Assembly (NCBI GenBank): GCA_963789355.1
Contig: CAWBKK010000003.1
Location: 186,001 to 250,000, forward strand
Origin: Gaiellasilicea sp963789355
Lineage (GTDB): Bacteria > Actinomycetota > Thermoleophilia > Gaiellales > Gaiellaceae
Length of the DNA stretch: 64,000 nt
Direction of reading: 5' to 3'
Part shown: piece by piece, positions 27,513 to 35,279 of the stretch
Numbering within the stretch: position 1 is the stretch's first letter
Layout of the letters: each line of letters starts with the position of its first letter
Position numbers and translations under genes: made by a program
Notes under the pieces: generated by a model
Told to the model about the DNA's origin: nothing
The model's database searches: none
Seen by the model: only the letters and a program-made list of their open reading frames with translations

Positions 27513-29017
27513 GGCCTCGTCGGCAGGAAGTCCTCGTCGAGCTCGCCCCCGCGCGCCGCGTACTCGACGATCATCCGGTCGGTCACCCACTCGACCGGAG
27601 CCCGGTCGTCGGTCCACGGGCGCTCGGCCCTCTCCGTCAACGGGCGCAGGTCGCGAACGAGCAGGTTGACGAGCGGTCGCAACTCCGCGTCGACCTCGTT
27701 CAGATCAATGAACGAGAACTTCCGTGGCTCGTCGAACGCGAGCAGGAGCTGGTTGAAGCGGAGCGCCGGCCACACCGCGACCGACTCGAACTCGTGCGTC
27801 AGCGTGCCTGCGATCCCGTCGAGGAGGCTCTGGTCGCCCGGGACCGAGGCGACGTTCAGCGCGACCATCCCGCCGGGCGCAAGGCGCTCGCGCGCGAGCC
27901 GGAAGAACTCGCGCGTCGCGAGATAGAAGGGCACGTACGGCTGGTGGTAGGCATCGACGACGATCAGGTCGTAGCGCTCGTCGGTGCGACGCAGGAAGGG
28001 CCGCGCGTCGGCGTCGTGCACGGTCAGGTTCGGGTTGTCCTCCATCCCGAAGTACTCGCGGCCGGCATCGCTGACGGCCGGATCGAGCTCGACGCCGTCG
28101 ACTCGCGCATCGGGGTAGAAGCGGCCGAGCGCCCGTGCGGTCGTCCCGCCCGCGTTGCCGAGGATCGCCACGTTCCGAAGCGGCCGGTCGAGCAGCGGCG
28201 GCAGCGCGAGAAACGCGTCCCAAACGCCGCCGGTGAGCACGGTGTCCCGGCGCCAGACCGAGTGAACCGCAACGCCCTCGTTCAGGCGCAGCAGCCGCCG
28301 GCCGTCGTCGCGCTCGATCACCTGGATGAACTGATAGAGCGAGTCCTCCTCGTGGATCAGCCCCGGCTCCGCCTTCACGGCGCCGGGCGGGAGCGCGGCC
28401 AGGGCGGCGATCGCCGCAGCCAGGACGACGAACCTCCGGCCCAGCACGAATGAGGCCGAGACGGCGAGCAGCGCTGCGGTCCCGAGCAGTGTCCGCTGCG
28501 TTCCGGCGAGCGGGATCGCGATCAGGGCCGGCACGAACGTCCCGAGCAGCGAGCCGAAGGTCGAGAGCGCGTAGAAGCGACCCGCGACGGCGCCGGCGCT
28601 CTCGACGTCCGTCAGCGCGAGCCGGATCGCGAACGGGGAGACCATCCCAAGCAGGACGACGGCGGGCGCGAAGAGGAGCAGGACGGCGAAGAAGGAGCCG
28701 ATCACGGCGCCGGCCGAGGCGTCGTCGAGGTTGCCGACCGCCGCGTCGAGGAAGGGCCGGGCGACGAACGGCGTCATCGCCACCCAGAGCGCCGCCGCGA
28801 GCACGATCAGCCCGAGCAGGCGGCGCTCCGGCCGCCGGTCCGCGAGCCTCCCCCCGAGCCAGTAGCCGAGCGCAAGCCCGGCGAGGACGATCCCGATCAA
28901 GTTCGCCCAGACAATTGTCGACGAGCCGAAGTACGGGGCCAGCAAGCGGGACGCCGCGATCTCGGTCGCCAGCGAGCCGGTGCCCGCACCAAACACCAGC
29001 GCTGCGAGCGCTCTCAC
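27509..29017 (-). CDS. Spermidine synthase-like membrane protein
   Basis: About 502 residues: roughly eight transmembrane helices (to about 245), as in fused MFS/spermidine synthase proteins, followed by a class I methyltransferase-like domain (VAILGNAGGTTARALGRFYP, VDGVELDPAVSDAGREYF, YDLIVVDAYHQPYVPFYLAT). The acidic residues expected for aminopropyl transfer are partly kept. I place the start at the GTG at 29017, where the membrane part begins. It is first of a three-gene chain with GDPD and the L,D-transpeptidase. Activity on polyamines is uncertain. Confidence 0.8.
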   Translation of the reverse strand: MRALAALVFGAGTGSLATEIAASRLLAPYFGSSTIVWANLIGIVLAGLALGYWLGGRLADRRPERRLLGLIVLAAALWVAMTPFVARPFLDAAVGNLDDASAGAVIGSFFAVLLLFAPAVVLLGMVSPFAIRLALTDVESAGAVAGRFYALSTFGSLLGTFVPALIAIPLAGTQRTLLGTAALLAVSASFVLGRRFVVLAAAIAALAALPPGAVKAEPGLIHEEDSLYQFIQVIERDDGRRLLRLNEGVAVHSVWRRDTVLTGGVWDAFLALPPLLDRPLRNVAILGNAGGTTARALGRFYPDARVDGVELDPAVSDAGREYFGMEDNPNLTVHDADARPFLRRTDERYDLIVVDAYHQPYVPFYLATREFFRLARERLAPGGMVALNVASVPGDQSLLDGIAGTLTHEFESVAVWPALRFNQLLLAFDEPRKFSFIDLNEVDAELRPLVNLLVRDLRPLTERAERPWTDDRAPVEWVTDRMIVEYAARGGELDEDFLPTRP

Positions 29018-29040
29018 GTCCCTGGCCGCCTTTCGCTCCC

Positions 29041-29057
29041 GCCCGGCAGAGCCGGGC
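29041..29057 (-). terminator. Hairpin after the SpoIIE phosphatase gene
   Basis: GCCCGGC-AGA-GCCGGGC, a perfect 7-bp stem with a 3-base loop, in the 148-bp gap between the phosphatase and the spermidine synthase-like gene. No T-run follows, so termination is a guess. Confidence 0.3.
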
Positions 29058-29165
29058 TCCGCGAAAGGCTGACGGTGCTCGCTGCGCTCGAGCCGGCGGC
29101 GTGTACCTCCGTACCGTCCCACCGGCCTACGCACCGCGAGCAGCGTCCCAGGAACGTGAGCAAGG

Positions 29166-31829
29166 TCACGTCTCGGTCCGCTTGACGACGACCACGGCGA
29201 AGTCGTCGGTGAGCTCGCCCTCGCTCCAGTCTCGGCACGCGACGAGCGCCGCCTCTGCGATCTGCTGCGGCGGCAGCGCGCGCCGCTCGGCGAGCAGCGC
29301 GTCGAGGCGCTCGACGCCGAACTGCTCGCCGTCGCGCCTCGCCTCGATCACCCCGTCGGTGTAGACGACGACGATCGCACCCGGCGGGAACGGCTCCGTG
29401 ACGGTTTCGTACTCCTGCGGCGCATCGACGCCGAGCGCGAGCCCGCGCGCCGAGATCGACTCGACGGTTCCGTCCGGTAGCACCAGCCGCGGCGGCGGGT
29501 GGCCGCCGCTCGCACATGCCACCTCACCGCCCGCCGGATCGAAGACGAGCTCGACCATCGTGATGAACCGGCCGGGCGGGATGTCGGAGGAGACGACCTC
29601 GTTGGCCGCGGCGAGGAACGTGCCCGGGTCGGGATGCTCGCGGGCGAGCGAGCGGAAGACGTACTTCGCCATCGCCATGTCGGCAGTCGCGTCGACGCCG
29701 TGGCCGGTGACATCGCCGAGGACGACGGCAAGCCGGCCGTCGGCGAGCGTGAGGTAGTCGTAGACGTCGCCGCCGACCTCGAGGCGAGCCGCCGACTCGT
29801 AGACGTCCCCGAGCTCGAGCCCGGGCGACTCGGGCGCGGTTCGCGGGAGCAACGAGCGCTGCATCGTGTCGGCGAACGCCTTCTGCTGCCCGTACAGGCG
29901 CGCGTTGTCGATCGCGAGCGCCGCCTGCCCAGCGATCGAGAGCGCGGTCTCGGCGATCTCGCCGTCGACGGGGCGGCCCGGGTGGAGTGAGATGATCGTC
30001 AACGTCGCGAGCAGCTCGGCAGGCGTCGCGATCGGGATCAGCGCCGCGCTCGAGCCCTTGCGGAGGAACGGCGCCAGCAACGCCAGGGCGCCACCGAACG
30101 ACTCCGCCAGCTCGGCGTCGAGGATCAGGGGCTCGCGGCGCCGGAGCAGCAGGGGGAGCTCGCTCCGAGACAGCTGCTGCGGCCGCGAGAGCAGCGCCCG
30201 CGCAGCCGAGTCGACGCGCTCGTCGTTGACGTGCACCGAGCGCGCGACCAGCTCGATGCCACGCTCGTCGGGCATTCGAATCACGGCCGCGTCGACGCCG
30301 AGGAGCGTCACGATCGACTTCGCGAGCTCGTCGAGCGTCGTCTCCAGCGAGAGACTCTGCGCGAACGAGCGGGAGATCTCGTACAGCGCCTGCAAGCGCT
30401 TCGCTGCCTCGCGCTCCGAGCCGAGCGACTCCTCCAGCCTGCGCCCCAGCGCCGTCGCCTCCTCGTGCAGCCGCGCGTTCTGGACGGCGACCGCCAGCTG
30501 GGCCGCGAGCGCGGTCAGCAGCGCCTGCTCGTTCGCGCTCAGCGGCCGGCGCTGGCGCGGATAGACGGCGAGAACGCCGATCGGCTCGTCACCGACCACG
30601 AGCCCGAGCGCGAGCGCGGAGCTGACGCGCGCTTCCCCGACGTGGGCGCGGACGTGGTCGAGCCGCGGATCGGTCGTCGCGTCGTCGATCTCGACGATGG
30701 CGCCGCCCTGCCGGGACTGAAGTGCCGCCGCGAGCAGGGCGTCGGCGATCGCCTCGTGCGGGCCCTCGACCCCACGCCCGGCAGCGACGGCGACGCGGCC
30801 CTCCTCGGTCAGGTAGACCGCGACGCGATCGCAGGCGAGGAGGTGGGCGACGCGCTCGATCGCCGTCTCGAGCGTGTGCGCGAGCGAAAGTTGTGAGATC
30901 GCCTCCCCGAGGACCGAGAGCAGCGCTCGGCTGCGCTCGAGCTCGAAGCCGGCGTCACGGGCTCGCTCCGACGAGCGGAGGGCGTGGGCGGCGCGGACGG
31001 CGAAGCTCGCCAGCTGCTCGATCCGGGCGCCGTCGGGCATGCGGCCGGTCGCGAACCGCACCTGGAGTGCCCCGAAAACGGGCTGACCGAGCTGCAGCGT
31101 CACGACCTGAGCCGGCGCGCTGCCACCGACCGAGAACATGTTGAGCTTGTCGACGACGGCGTTCGCTGCGCGAGCGAGCACCTCGTCAGCCGCGATCGGG
31201 CCGTAGGAGCCGGCGACCTCGAGCACCTCGTCACGGAGTCGCCAGACGACCGCGGCGTCGCCGCCAGACGCGATCGCGGCGAGCCGCGCCACGCGCGCAG
31301 CCGCGCCATCGTCGGGCGCGACTGCCGCGAGGGCGTCGCCGGCGACGTCGAGCGCGCCACCGCCCTCCGTGCCGGCGGCACCACCGCCGTCGAGCCGGGC
31401 GGCGAGCCCGGCGAGCTCGGCTGCAAGCACGGCGAACCGCGTCTCGTCGAGCTCGAACGGTGTGCCGCGGCGCGCGAGCTCGAGCGCCCCGCCCCCACCG
31501 GCGGAGTCGAACGGGACCGTCAGCCCTTCTCCAGCCTCGTCGACCCGTCCTCGGACGAGGGCAGCGGCTCCCTTGAGCGATTGGACGCGGAGCCCCTCGA
31601 GCTCGGCGGTCAGGCCCGCGGACACCGACCAGACAGAACGCGCGACGAATGCACCGTCGCGCTCGGGCAGCCAGACCACGGCGACGTCGGCCCCGGCGCC
31701 GTGCGCCGCGGCCTCGGCGAGCTCCGCGAGCGTCTGGGCGATCGGCGCGCCACCGGCGAGCGAGCGACTCGCACGCGTCAGCAGGGCGAGCGCGTCGGCA
31801 ACGTCGGCGTTCGCCCGGGTGCCGATCAA
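29166..31829 (-). CDS. Multi-GAF SpoIIE/RsbU-type serine phosphatase
   Basis: An 887-residue cytoplasmic sensor phosphatase. About four GAF domains occupy residues 1 to about 645: two at the N-terminus, a third after LSVLGEAISQLSLAHTLE and a fourth after LQALYEISRSFAQSLS. Then comes a PP2C-type SpoIIE domain with GGDVYDYL, VLGDVTGHGVDA, YTDGVIEARR and the last Asp pair in TDDFAVVVV. Such enzymes dephosphorylate anti-anti-sigma factors in stress pathways. No sigma or anti-sigma gene is nearby. It is coupled by 4 bp to a small membrane protein gene. Confidence 0.93.
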   Translation of the reverse strand: MIGTRANADVADALALLTRASRSLAGGAPIAQTLAELAEAAAHGAGADVAVVWLPERDGAFVARSVWSVSAGLTAELEGLRVQSLKGAAALVRGRVDEAGEGLTVPFDSAGGGGALELARRGTPFELDETRFAVLAAELAGLAARLDGGGAAGTEGGGALDVAGDALAAVAPDDGAAARVARLAAIASGGDAAVVWRLRDEVLEVAGSYGPIAADEVLARAANAVVDKLNMFSVGGSAPAQVVTLQLGQPVFGALQVRFATGRMPDGARIEQLASFAVRAAHALRSSERARDAGFELERSRALLSVLGEAISQLSLAHTLETAIERVAHLLACDRVAVYLTEEGRVAVAAGRGVEGPHEAIADALLAAALQSRQGGAIVEIDDATTDPRLDHVRAHVGEARVSSALALGLVVGDEPIGVLAVYPRQRRPLSANEQALLTALAAQLAVAVQNARLHEEATALGRRLEESLGSEREAAKRLQALYEISRSFAQSLSLETTLDELAKSIVTLLGVDAAVIRMPDERGIELVARSVHVNDERVDSAARALLSRPQQLSRSELPLLLRRREPLILDAELAESFGGALALLAPFLRKGSSAALIPIATPAELLATLTIISLHPGRPVDGEIAETALSIAGQAALAIDNARLYGQQKAFADTMQRSLLPRTAPESPGLELGDVYESAARLEVGGDVYDYLTLADGRLAVVLGDVTGHGVDATADMAMAKYVFRSLAREHPDPGTFLAAANEVVSSDIPPGRFITMVELVFDPAGGEVACASGGHPPPRLVLPDGTVESISARGLALGVDAPQEYETVTEPFPPGAIVVVYTDGVIEARRDGEQFGVERLDALLAERRALPPQQIAEAALVACRDWSEGELTDDFAVVVVKRTET

Positions 31830-32062
31830 AGTCCGAAGAGCCGTTCGACCTCGCGCCAGATCGTCAGCGTCAGCAGCACGCTGACGGCGATCAGCCCGAG
31901 GAGGACGAGCCAGAAGCGCAGCGAAGCACGGCGCTTCGCGCGCGACCGCTCGATCCGGGCGCGGCGCCGCGCCCGTTCCTGAAGGTAGGCGCGGTCGACG
32001 GCGACGGGGTCGAACGGGGGCGCGTCGTCGCCTGCCCGTGAGTCCGTCGCAGGCTCAGCCAT
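31826..32062 (-). CDS. Small single-pass membrane protein
   Basis: 78 residues: an acidic N-terminus, an Arg-rich helix (QERARRRARIERSRAKRR) and one transmembrane segment (FWLVLLGLIAVSVLLTLTIW). Positive-inside logic puts the basic part in the cytoplasm. It ends in ATGA shared with the SpoIIE phosphatase start, so it may tether or signal to that enzyme. Its TACACT -10 box ends six bases before the ATG. Confidence 0.7.
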   Translation of the reverse strand: MAEPATDSRAGDDAPPFDPVAVDRAYLQERARRRARIERSRAKRRASLRFWLVLLGLIAVSVLLTLTIWREVERLFGL

Positions 32063-32068
32063 GCGTGA

Positions 32069-32074
32069 AGTGTA
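32069..32074 (-). promoter_or_regulatory. -10 box of the small membrane protein/SpoIIE operon
   Basis: TACACT read on the minus strand, ending six bases before the ATG at 32062; implies a leaderless transcript. The -35 region (GTCGAG) is poor. Confidence 0.4.
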
Positions 32075-32175
32075 GTGCGCCCGGAGGCGGGCTCGACCGC
32101 CGAGCGGGCGAACGGGCCGGTCACGGGCTCCATGGCCGGCGCGATCCGACCCCCTGTCCCCATGTGCGTACCTGC

Positions 32176-32204
32176 GTGACTTTCGGCGCCGCTATGCCCA
32201 TACT
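32176..32204 (+). promoter_or_regulatory. Promoter of the four-helix membrane protein gene
   Basis: GTGACT (32176-32181), 17 bases, CATACT (32199-32204). The -10 ends seven bases before an in-frame GTG at 32212, so that codon may be the true leaderless start rather than the ATG at 32194. Confidence 0.35.
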
Positions 32205-32691
32205 CTCGTCCGTGGAAACGCCGGAGACAGCGCCCGAGCCTGCTTGGGAGCCCGTAGAGGAGCCTTCCCCCGGCGTCCGCCGGAACCTCCCGTCGCTGTT
32301 CGGCCTGGGCGAGCAGCTCACGTGGATCACGGGCCTCGTGCTGGCGCTGTCGGCGCTGACGGGCTGGTACTCGGGCGAAGGCGAAGGCGTGACCGTGAGC
32401 GTGATCGGCTGGCACACGGGCGTGCTCGGCAAGCTCGTGCTCGCCCTCGGCCTGCTGGCGATTCTCGTCGTCGCGCTCCGGCGCTGGGGCGTCGACCTGC
32501 CGGCGGCGGTGCCCGAGAGCCTGGTCGTGATCGGGCTCGGCGCGCTGGCGACGGTCTTCGTGCTCCTCCGGGCGATCTCGATTCCGGACGAGTTCTTCTT
32601 CGCCGGCCGCGGGATCGGGCTCTGGATCAGCCTTCTCGCAGCGGTGGCCCTGATCGGCGCAGGGCTGCTGCAAGCATCCGAAGAGCTGTAG
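32194..32691 (+). CDS. Four-helix membrane protein, unknown function
   Basis: About 165 residues: a proline/glutamate-rich N-terminus (about 1-35), then four hydrophobic helices (WITGLVLALSALTGWYSG, LVLALGLLAILVVALRRW, VVIGLGALATVFVLLRAI, LWISLLAAVALIGAGLL). The ATG at 32194 is listed; the GTG at 32212 fits the promoter better. Its last 65 bases overlap the convergent PAP2 gene. Family not recognised. Confidence 0.7.
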   Translation: MPILSSVETPETAPEPAWEPVEEPSPGVRRNLPSLFGLGEQLTWITGLVLALSALTGWYSGEGEGVTVSVIGWHTGVLGKLVLALGLLAILVVALRRWGVDLPAAVPESLVVIGLGALATVFVLLRAISIPDEFFFAGRGIGLWISLLAAVALIGAGLLQASEEL

Positions 32692-33166
32692 CGATCGCGA
32701 GGCCGAGGACGGCGCCGGCGAGCACGTCGAACGGGTAGTGGACGCCGACGTAGATCCGCGAGAACGAGATCAGAGCTGCCAGGACGAAGAGCGGCCAAGC
32801 CAGGCGGGGGACGGCGTGTGCGAGCACCGCCGCGCACGCGAAGGAGACCGTCGCATGACCGGACGGGAACGAGAACGTCTCGGGCAGCTCGACGAGCGTG
32901 TCCGGGTCGGGGTCAGAGGCGGCCGGCCGCTCACGTGCCACCCACCGCTTGAGCCCGCCGGAGCTGGCCTCTGCGACGAGGATCGCTGCACCGACTCGAA
33001 CCCAGAGCCAGGGTCTGCTCCAGGAGTACGCCGAGATCCCGAGTGCAATCGCGAGCCAGACGAAGCCGGCCGAGCCCGCGCGGGAGAGCGCCTCGAAGAG
33101 CGGGTCGAGCACGCCGAGCCGATGGTCGACGACCCAGTCTCGGAGCTGGCGGTCGAGGCCACTCAG
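32627..33166 (-). CDS. PAP2-family membrane phosphatase
   Basis: An integral membrane lipid phosphatase of about 179 residues, with the three PAP2 motifs: KRWVARERP, PSGHATVSF and SRIYVGVHYPFDVLAG. The usual GTG (33112) would cut off a normal N-terminus (LSGLDRQLRDWVVDHRLG). A CTG at 33166, with AAGGGG seven bases upstream, recovers it, so I prefer this rare start. It probably dephosphorylates undecaprenyl pyrophosphate or phosphatidic acid. It follows the HTH-receiver gene by 10 bp. Confidence 0.85.
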   Translation of the reverse strand: MSGLDRQLRDWVVDHRLGVLDPLFEALSRAGSAGFVWLAIALGISAYSWSRPWLWVRVGAAILVAEASSGGLKRWVARERPAASDPDPDTLVELPETFSFPSGHATVSFACAAVLAHAVPRLAWPLFVLAALISFSRIYVGVHYPFDVLAGAVLGLAIATALRMLAAALRRSGPPLREG

Positions 33167-33176
33167 GGCCGGCCCC

Positions 33177-33773
33177 TTAGACCGGCAATTGCTGCTTGGT
33201 CGACTCGATCAGCGAGCGGGGATCGAACGGCTTGCCGATGAAGCCCTGCACGCCGCGCGAAGCGGCCTCGGAGGCCGACTCCTCGTCGACCTTGCCCGAG
33301 AACATGATCACGGGGATCGCACCGACGCCGGTGTGCTCCTGAATCCGCCGGAGCGTCTCCCAGCCGTCCACCTGCGGCATCATCACGTCGAGGAGGATCA
33401 GGTCCGGCGAGCGCTCGCCGAGCGCCTCGAGACCCTCCTCGGCGCTGCCGGCCTCGCGGACCTCGTAGCCCTCGGCCTCGAGGTTCACCCGGACGTACTC
33501 GCGCAACCGCTCGTCGTCGTCCACGATCAGGACGAGCGGCCGTGAGCCGGCTGCGGCGGGCGATCCGCCCGGGCCGGACTGGTCGAGAAACTGATCGAGG
33601 TCGGCCCGGCGGTAGCGCCGGTGGCCGCCGGGGGTGTAGAACGCCGAGACGCGGCCGACGTCGGACCACTTCCGCATCGTGCTCTGCGCGACGCCGAGGT
33701 ATTTCGCGGCCTGCCCCAGCGTCAGCCATTCAGGCTGCGCTGCGGCCGCAAGACGGTTGCCGTCAAACGCCAT
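33177..33773 (-). CDS. HTH-receiver regulator with reversed domain order
   Basis: 198 residues. Residues about 15-65 form a MerR/excisionase-like helix-turn-helix (LTLGQAAKYLGVAQSTMRKW, then TPGGHRRYRRADLDQFL). Residues about 79-196 form a receiver domain with the acidic pair at 85-86, the phosphoacceptor Asp129 (LILLDVMMPQVDG) and the Lys in GFIGKPFDP. Response regulators normally carry the receiver first. All phosphorylation residues are present. No partner kinase is adjacent. Confidence 0.88.
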   Translation of the reverse strand: MAFDGNRLAAAAQPEWLTLGQAAKYLGVAQSTMRKWSDVGRVSAFYTPGGHRRYRRADLDQFLDQSGPGGSPAAAGSRPLVLIVDDDERLREYVRVNLEAEGYEVREAGSAEEGLEALGERSPDLILLDVMMPQVDGWETLRRIQEHTGVGAIPVIMFSGKVDEESASEAASRGVQGFIGKPFDPRSLIESTKQQLPV

Positions 33774-33834
33774 CGGCGGTGAACCTACCCAAACCTAACG
33801 GTAGCTCAAACGCGTCCGGCGCGCGCGCTCGATT

Positions 33835-34065
33835 TCAACCCGTCGTCACGGTGACGGTCACCGTTCGCGCGGCCGGTGGCAGCGGCTGCGGGTTCAGCGT
33901 CCGGACGTTCGTCTGCTTCCCGCCCGGGCTGGGCCCATCCTCGAGCGCCCGGCCGATCGAGATCCCGAGGAGCAGGATCGCGAGCAGACCGAGCGCCGCC
34001 AGCGCGGGACGCAGGAGCGGGTTGCGCCGCCGGGAGCGCGGTTGCCGCCGCGCCGGCGTGCTCAC
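33835..34065 (-). CDS. Small single-pass membrane protein
   Basis: 76 residues: a basic N-terminus (RRQPRSRRRN), one transmembrane helix (ALAALGLLAILLLGISIG) and a short outside tail ending TVTVTVTTG. The GTG at 34065 overlaps the DUF501 stop by 4 bp (GTGA), so it belongs to the eno-DUF501 gene run. Function unknown. Confidence 0.65.
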   Translation of the reverse strand: MSTPARRQPRSRRRNPLLRPALAALGLLAILLLGISIGRALEDGPSPGGKQTNVRTLNPQPLPPAARTVTVTVTTG

Positions 34066-34883
34066 GGCTCGTAGTCCTGGGCGCCGCGGGCGTACTCGTG
34101 GAACGCGGCGGCCTCGACGAGTGAGAGCGTCCGCGGCCAGCCCGGCGCCGCAGCCTGTTCCGAGACGACGGCGCGGCTCCAGCGCTCGGCCCCCGCGTAC
34201 GCCGCCGCAAGCTCTCTCAGCGTGAACGTGCCGCCGACACGCCGGCGCAGCTCCGCGGCGACGACGTCGACCTGCGCGAGCAGCCGCTCGGGGGCCGGAT
34301 CCTCGCGCGCCTCCTCGCGGAGGCGCCGGTATCCCTCCTCCCACTCGCGCCGCGCGCTCTCGACCTCGGCCTCGGTGATCACTCCGCCGATCCCTCCTAG
34401 GCAGCACTGCTCCGGCCAGAGCGGCTCGAGCTCGGCCAGCACTCGCTCGCCGACGATGTAGCCCGGCTGCGCCAGCGCGTAGGCGACGTGCGCGTGGAGG
34501 CACTTCAGCCGGCCGGGGTTGCCGCTGCCGCCGATCCCGAGGTCGAGCGACGCGCCGCCGTCGGGTCGAGCCCTGTCGTCGGCGAGCTCGCGGCGGATCC
34601 GCCGCTGCTCCTCGGTCGCCCGCTCGAGCCCGGCGGCGAGCTCGGGATCACGCTCGACCTCCTCGCTCCACCGCTCGACGCCGCCGGCGGCCTCGATCCG
34701 GGCGACGGCCGCGACGAGGTGCGAACAGGTCAGGTAGTACGTCGTCGGGAACGGATCGCCCGAGTCGTCGTAGGGCCATTGCTCGGTCACGGCCGGGGCT
34801 CCGCTCGGGCAGCGGGCGGCTACGCGGCGGAAAGCGCGAGGCGGGCGGCCGAGCTGTCGCTCCACGAGGGCGCGGTCATCCAT
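34062..34883 (-). CDS. DUF501 protein with C-terminal extension
   Basis: 273 residues. The first about 170 are a DUF501 domain: VERQLGRPPRAFRRVAARCP, AVTEQWPYDDSGDPFPTTYY, LTCSHLVAAVARIEAAGG and CLHAHVAYALAQPGYIVGE with its conserved Cys/His. DUF501 proteins are usually 155-180 residues; here about 100 more helical residues follow (EWEEGYRRLREEAREDPAP and so on). It lies after the ftsB-like gene, as in most actinobacteria. Function unknown. Confidence 0.88.
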   Translation of the reverse strand: MDDRALVERQLGRPPRAFRRVAARCPSGAPAVTEQWPYDDSGDPFPTTYYLTCSHLVAAVARIEAAGGVERWSEEVERDPELAAGLERATEEQRRIRRELADDRARPDGGASLDLGIGGSGNPGRLKCLHAHVAYALAQPGYIVGERVLAELEPLWPEQCCLGGIGGVITEAEVESARREWEEGYRRLREEAREDPAPERLLAQVDVVAAELRRRVGGTFTLRELAAAYAGAERWSRAVVSEQAAAPGWPRTLSLVEAAAFHEYARGAQDYEP

Positions 34884-35238
34884 CGCCGCCGATGGTAGTG
34901 GCAGCCTTCGCCTTCGCCTTTGCCTTCGCCTGCGCCCGCCGCCATTCGTCGACGCCCTTGACGATGAAGATCCGCTCGCCCGGCCGGACGAGTCGCATCC
35001 GGCGTGCCTCGCGGGTCAGCGCGGTGACGGTCGCCGCATCGGCAAGCCTCGCATGGAGCCGGGTCCGCTCGGCCCGCAGCCGCTCGACCTCGGCGGTGCG
35101 GTCGTTCAGGGCCGACCGGGTCTCCAGATAGCTCGAGAGCGGCTGGTAGTAGAGGAAGGCGACGAAGAGCGCGACGCCGACGATGCACCAGCGCAGCAGC
35201 ACGGTCGTCCGGGATCGGCGTGTCTTGCGGGCGGCCAC
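34876..35238 (-). CDS. FtsB/DivIC-like septum protein
   Basis: A 120-residue bitopic protein: a basic N-terminus, a transmembrane helix (WCIVGVALFVAFLYYQPL), then a coiled coil (SALNDRTAEVERLRAERTRL) and the family tail ARRMRLVRPGERIFIV. It joins the divisome outside the membrane. The C-terminus has an Ala-Lys repeat (AQAKAKAKAKAA) encoded by a 6-bp repeat at about 34909-34941. It overlaps the DUF501 gene by 8 bp. Confidence 0.87.
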   Translation of the reverse strand: MAARKTRRSRTTVLLRWCIVGVALFVAFLYYQPLSSYLETRSALNDRTAEVERLRAERTRLHARLADAATVTALTREARRMRLVRPGERIFIVKGVDEWRRAQAKAKAKAKAATTIGGDG

Positions 35239-35279
35239 GCGGAACGATTCCGCGGCGGCTCCGTCGTTCCTCTAGGCGA

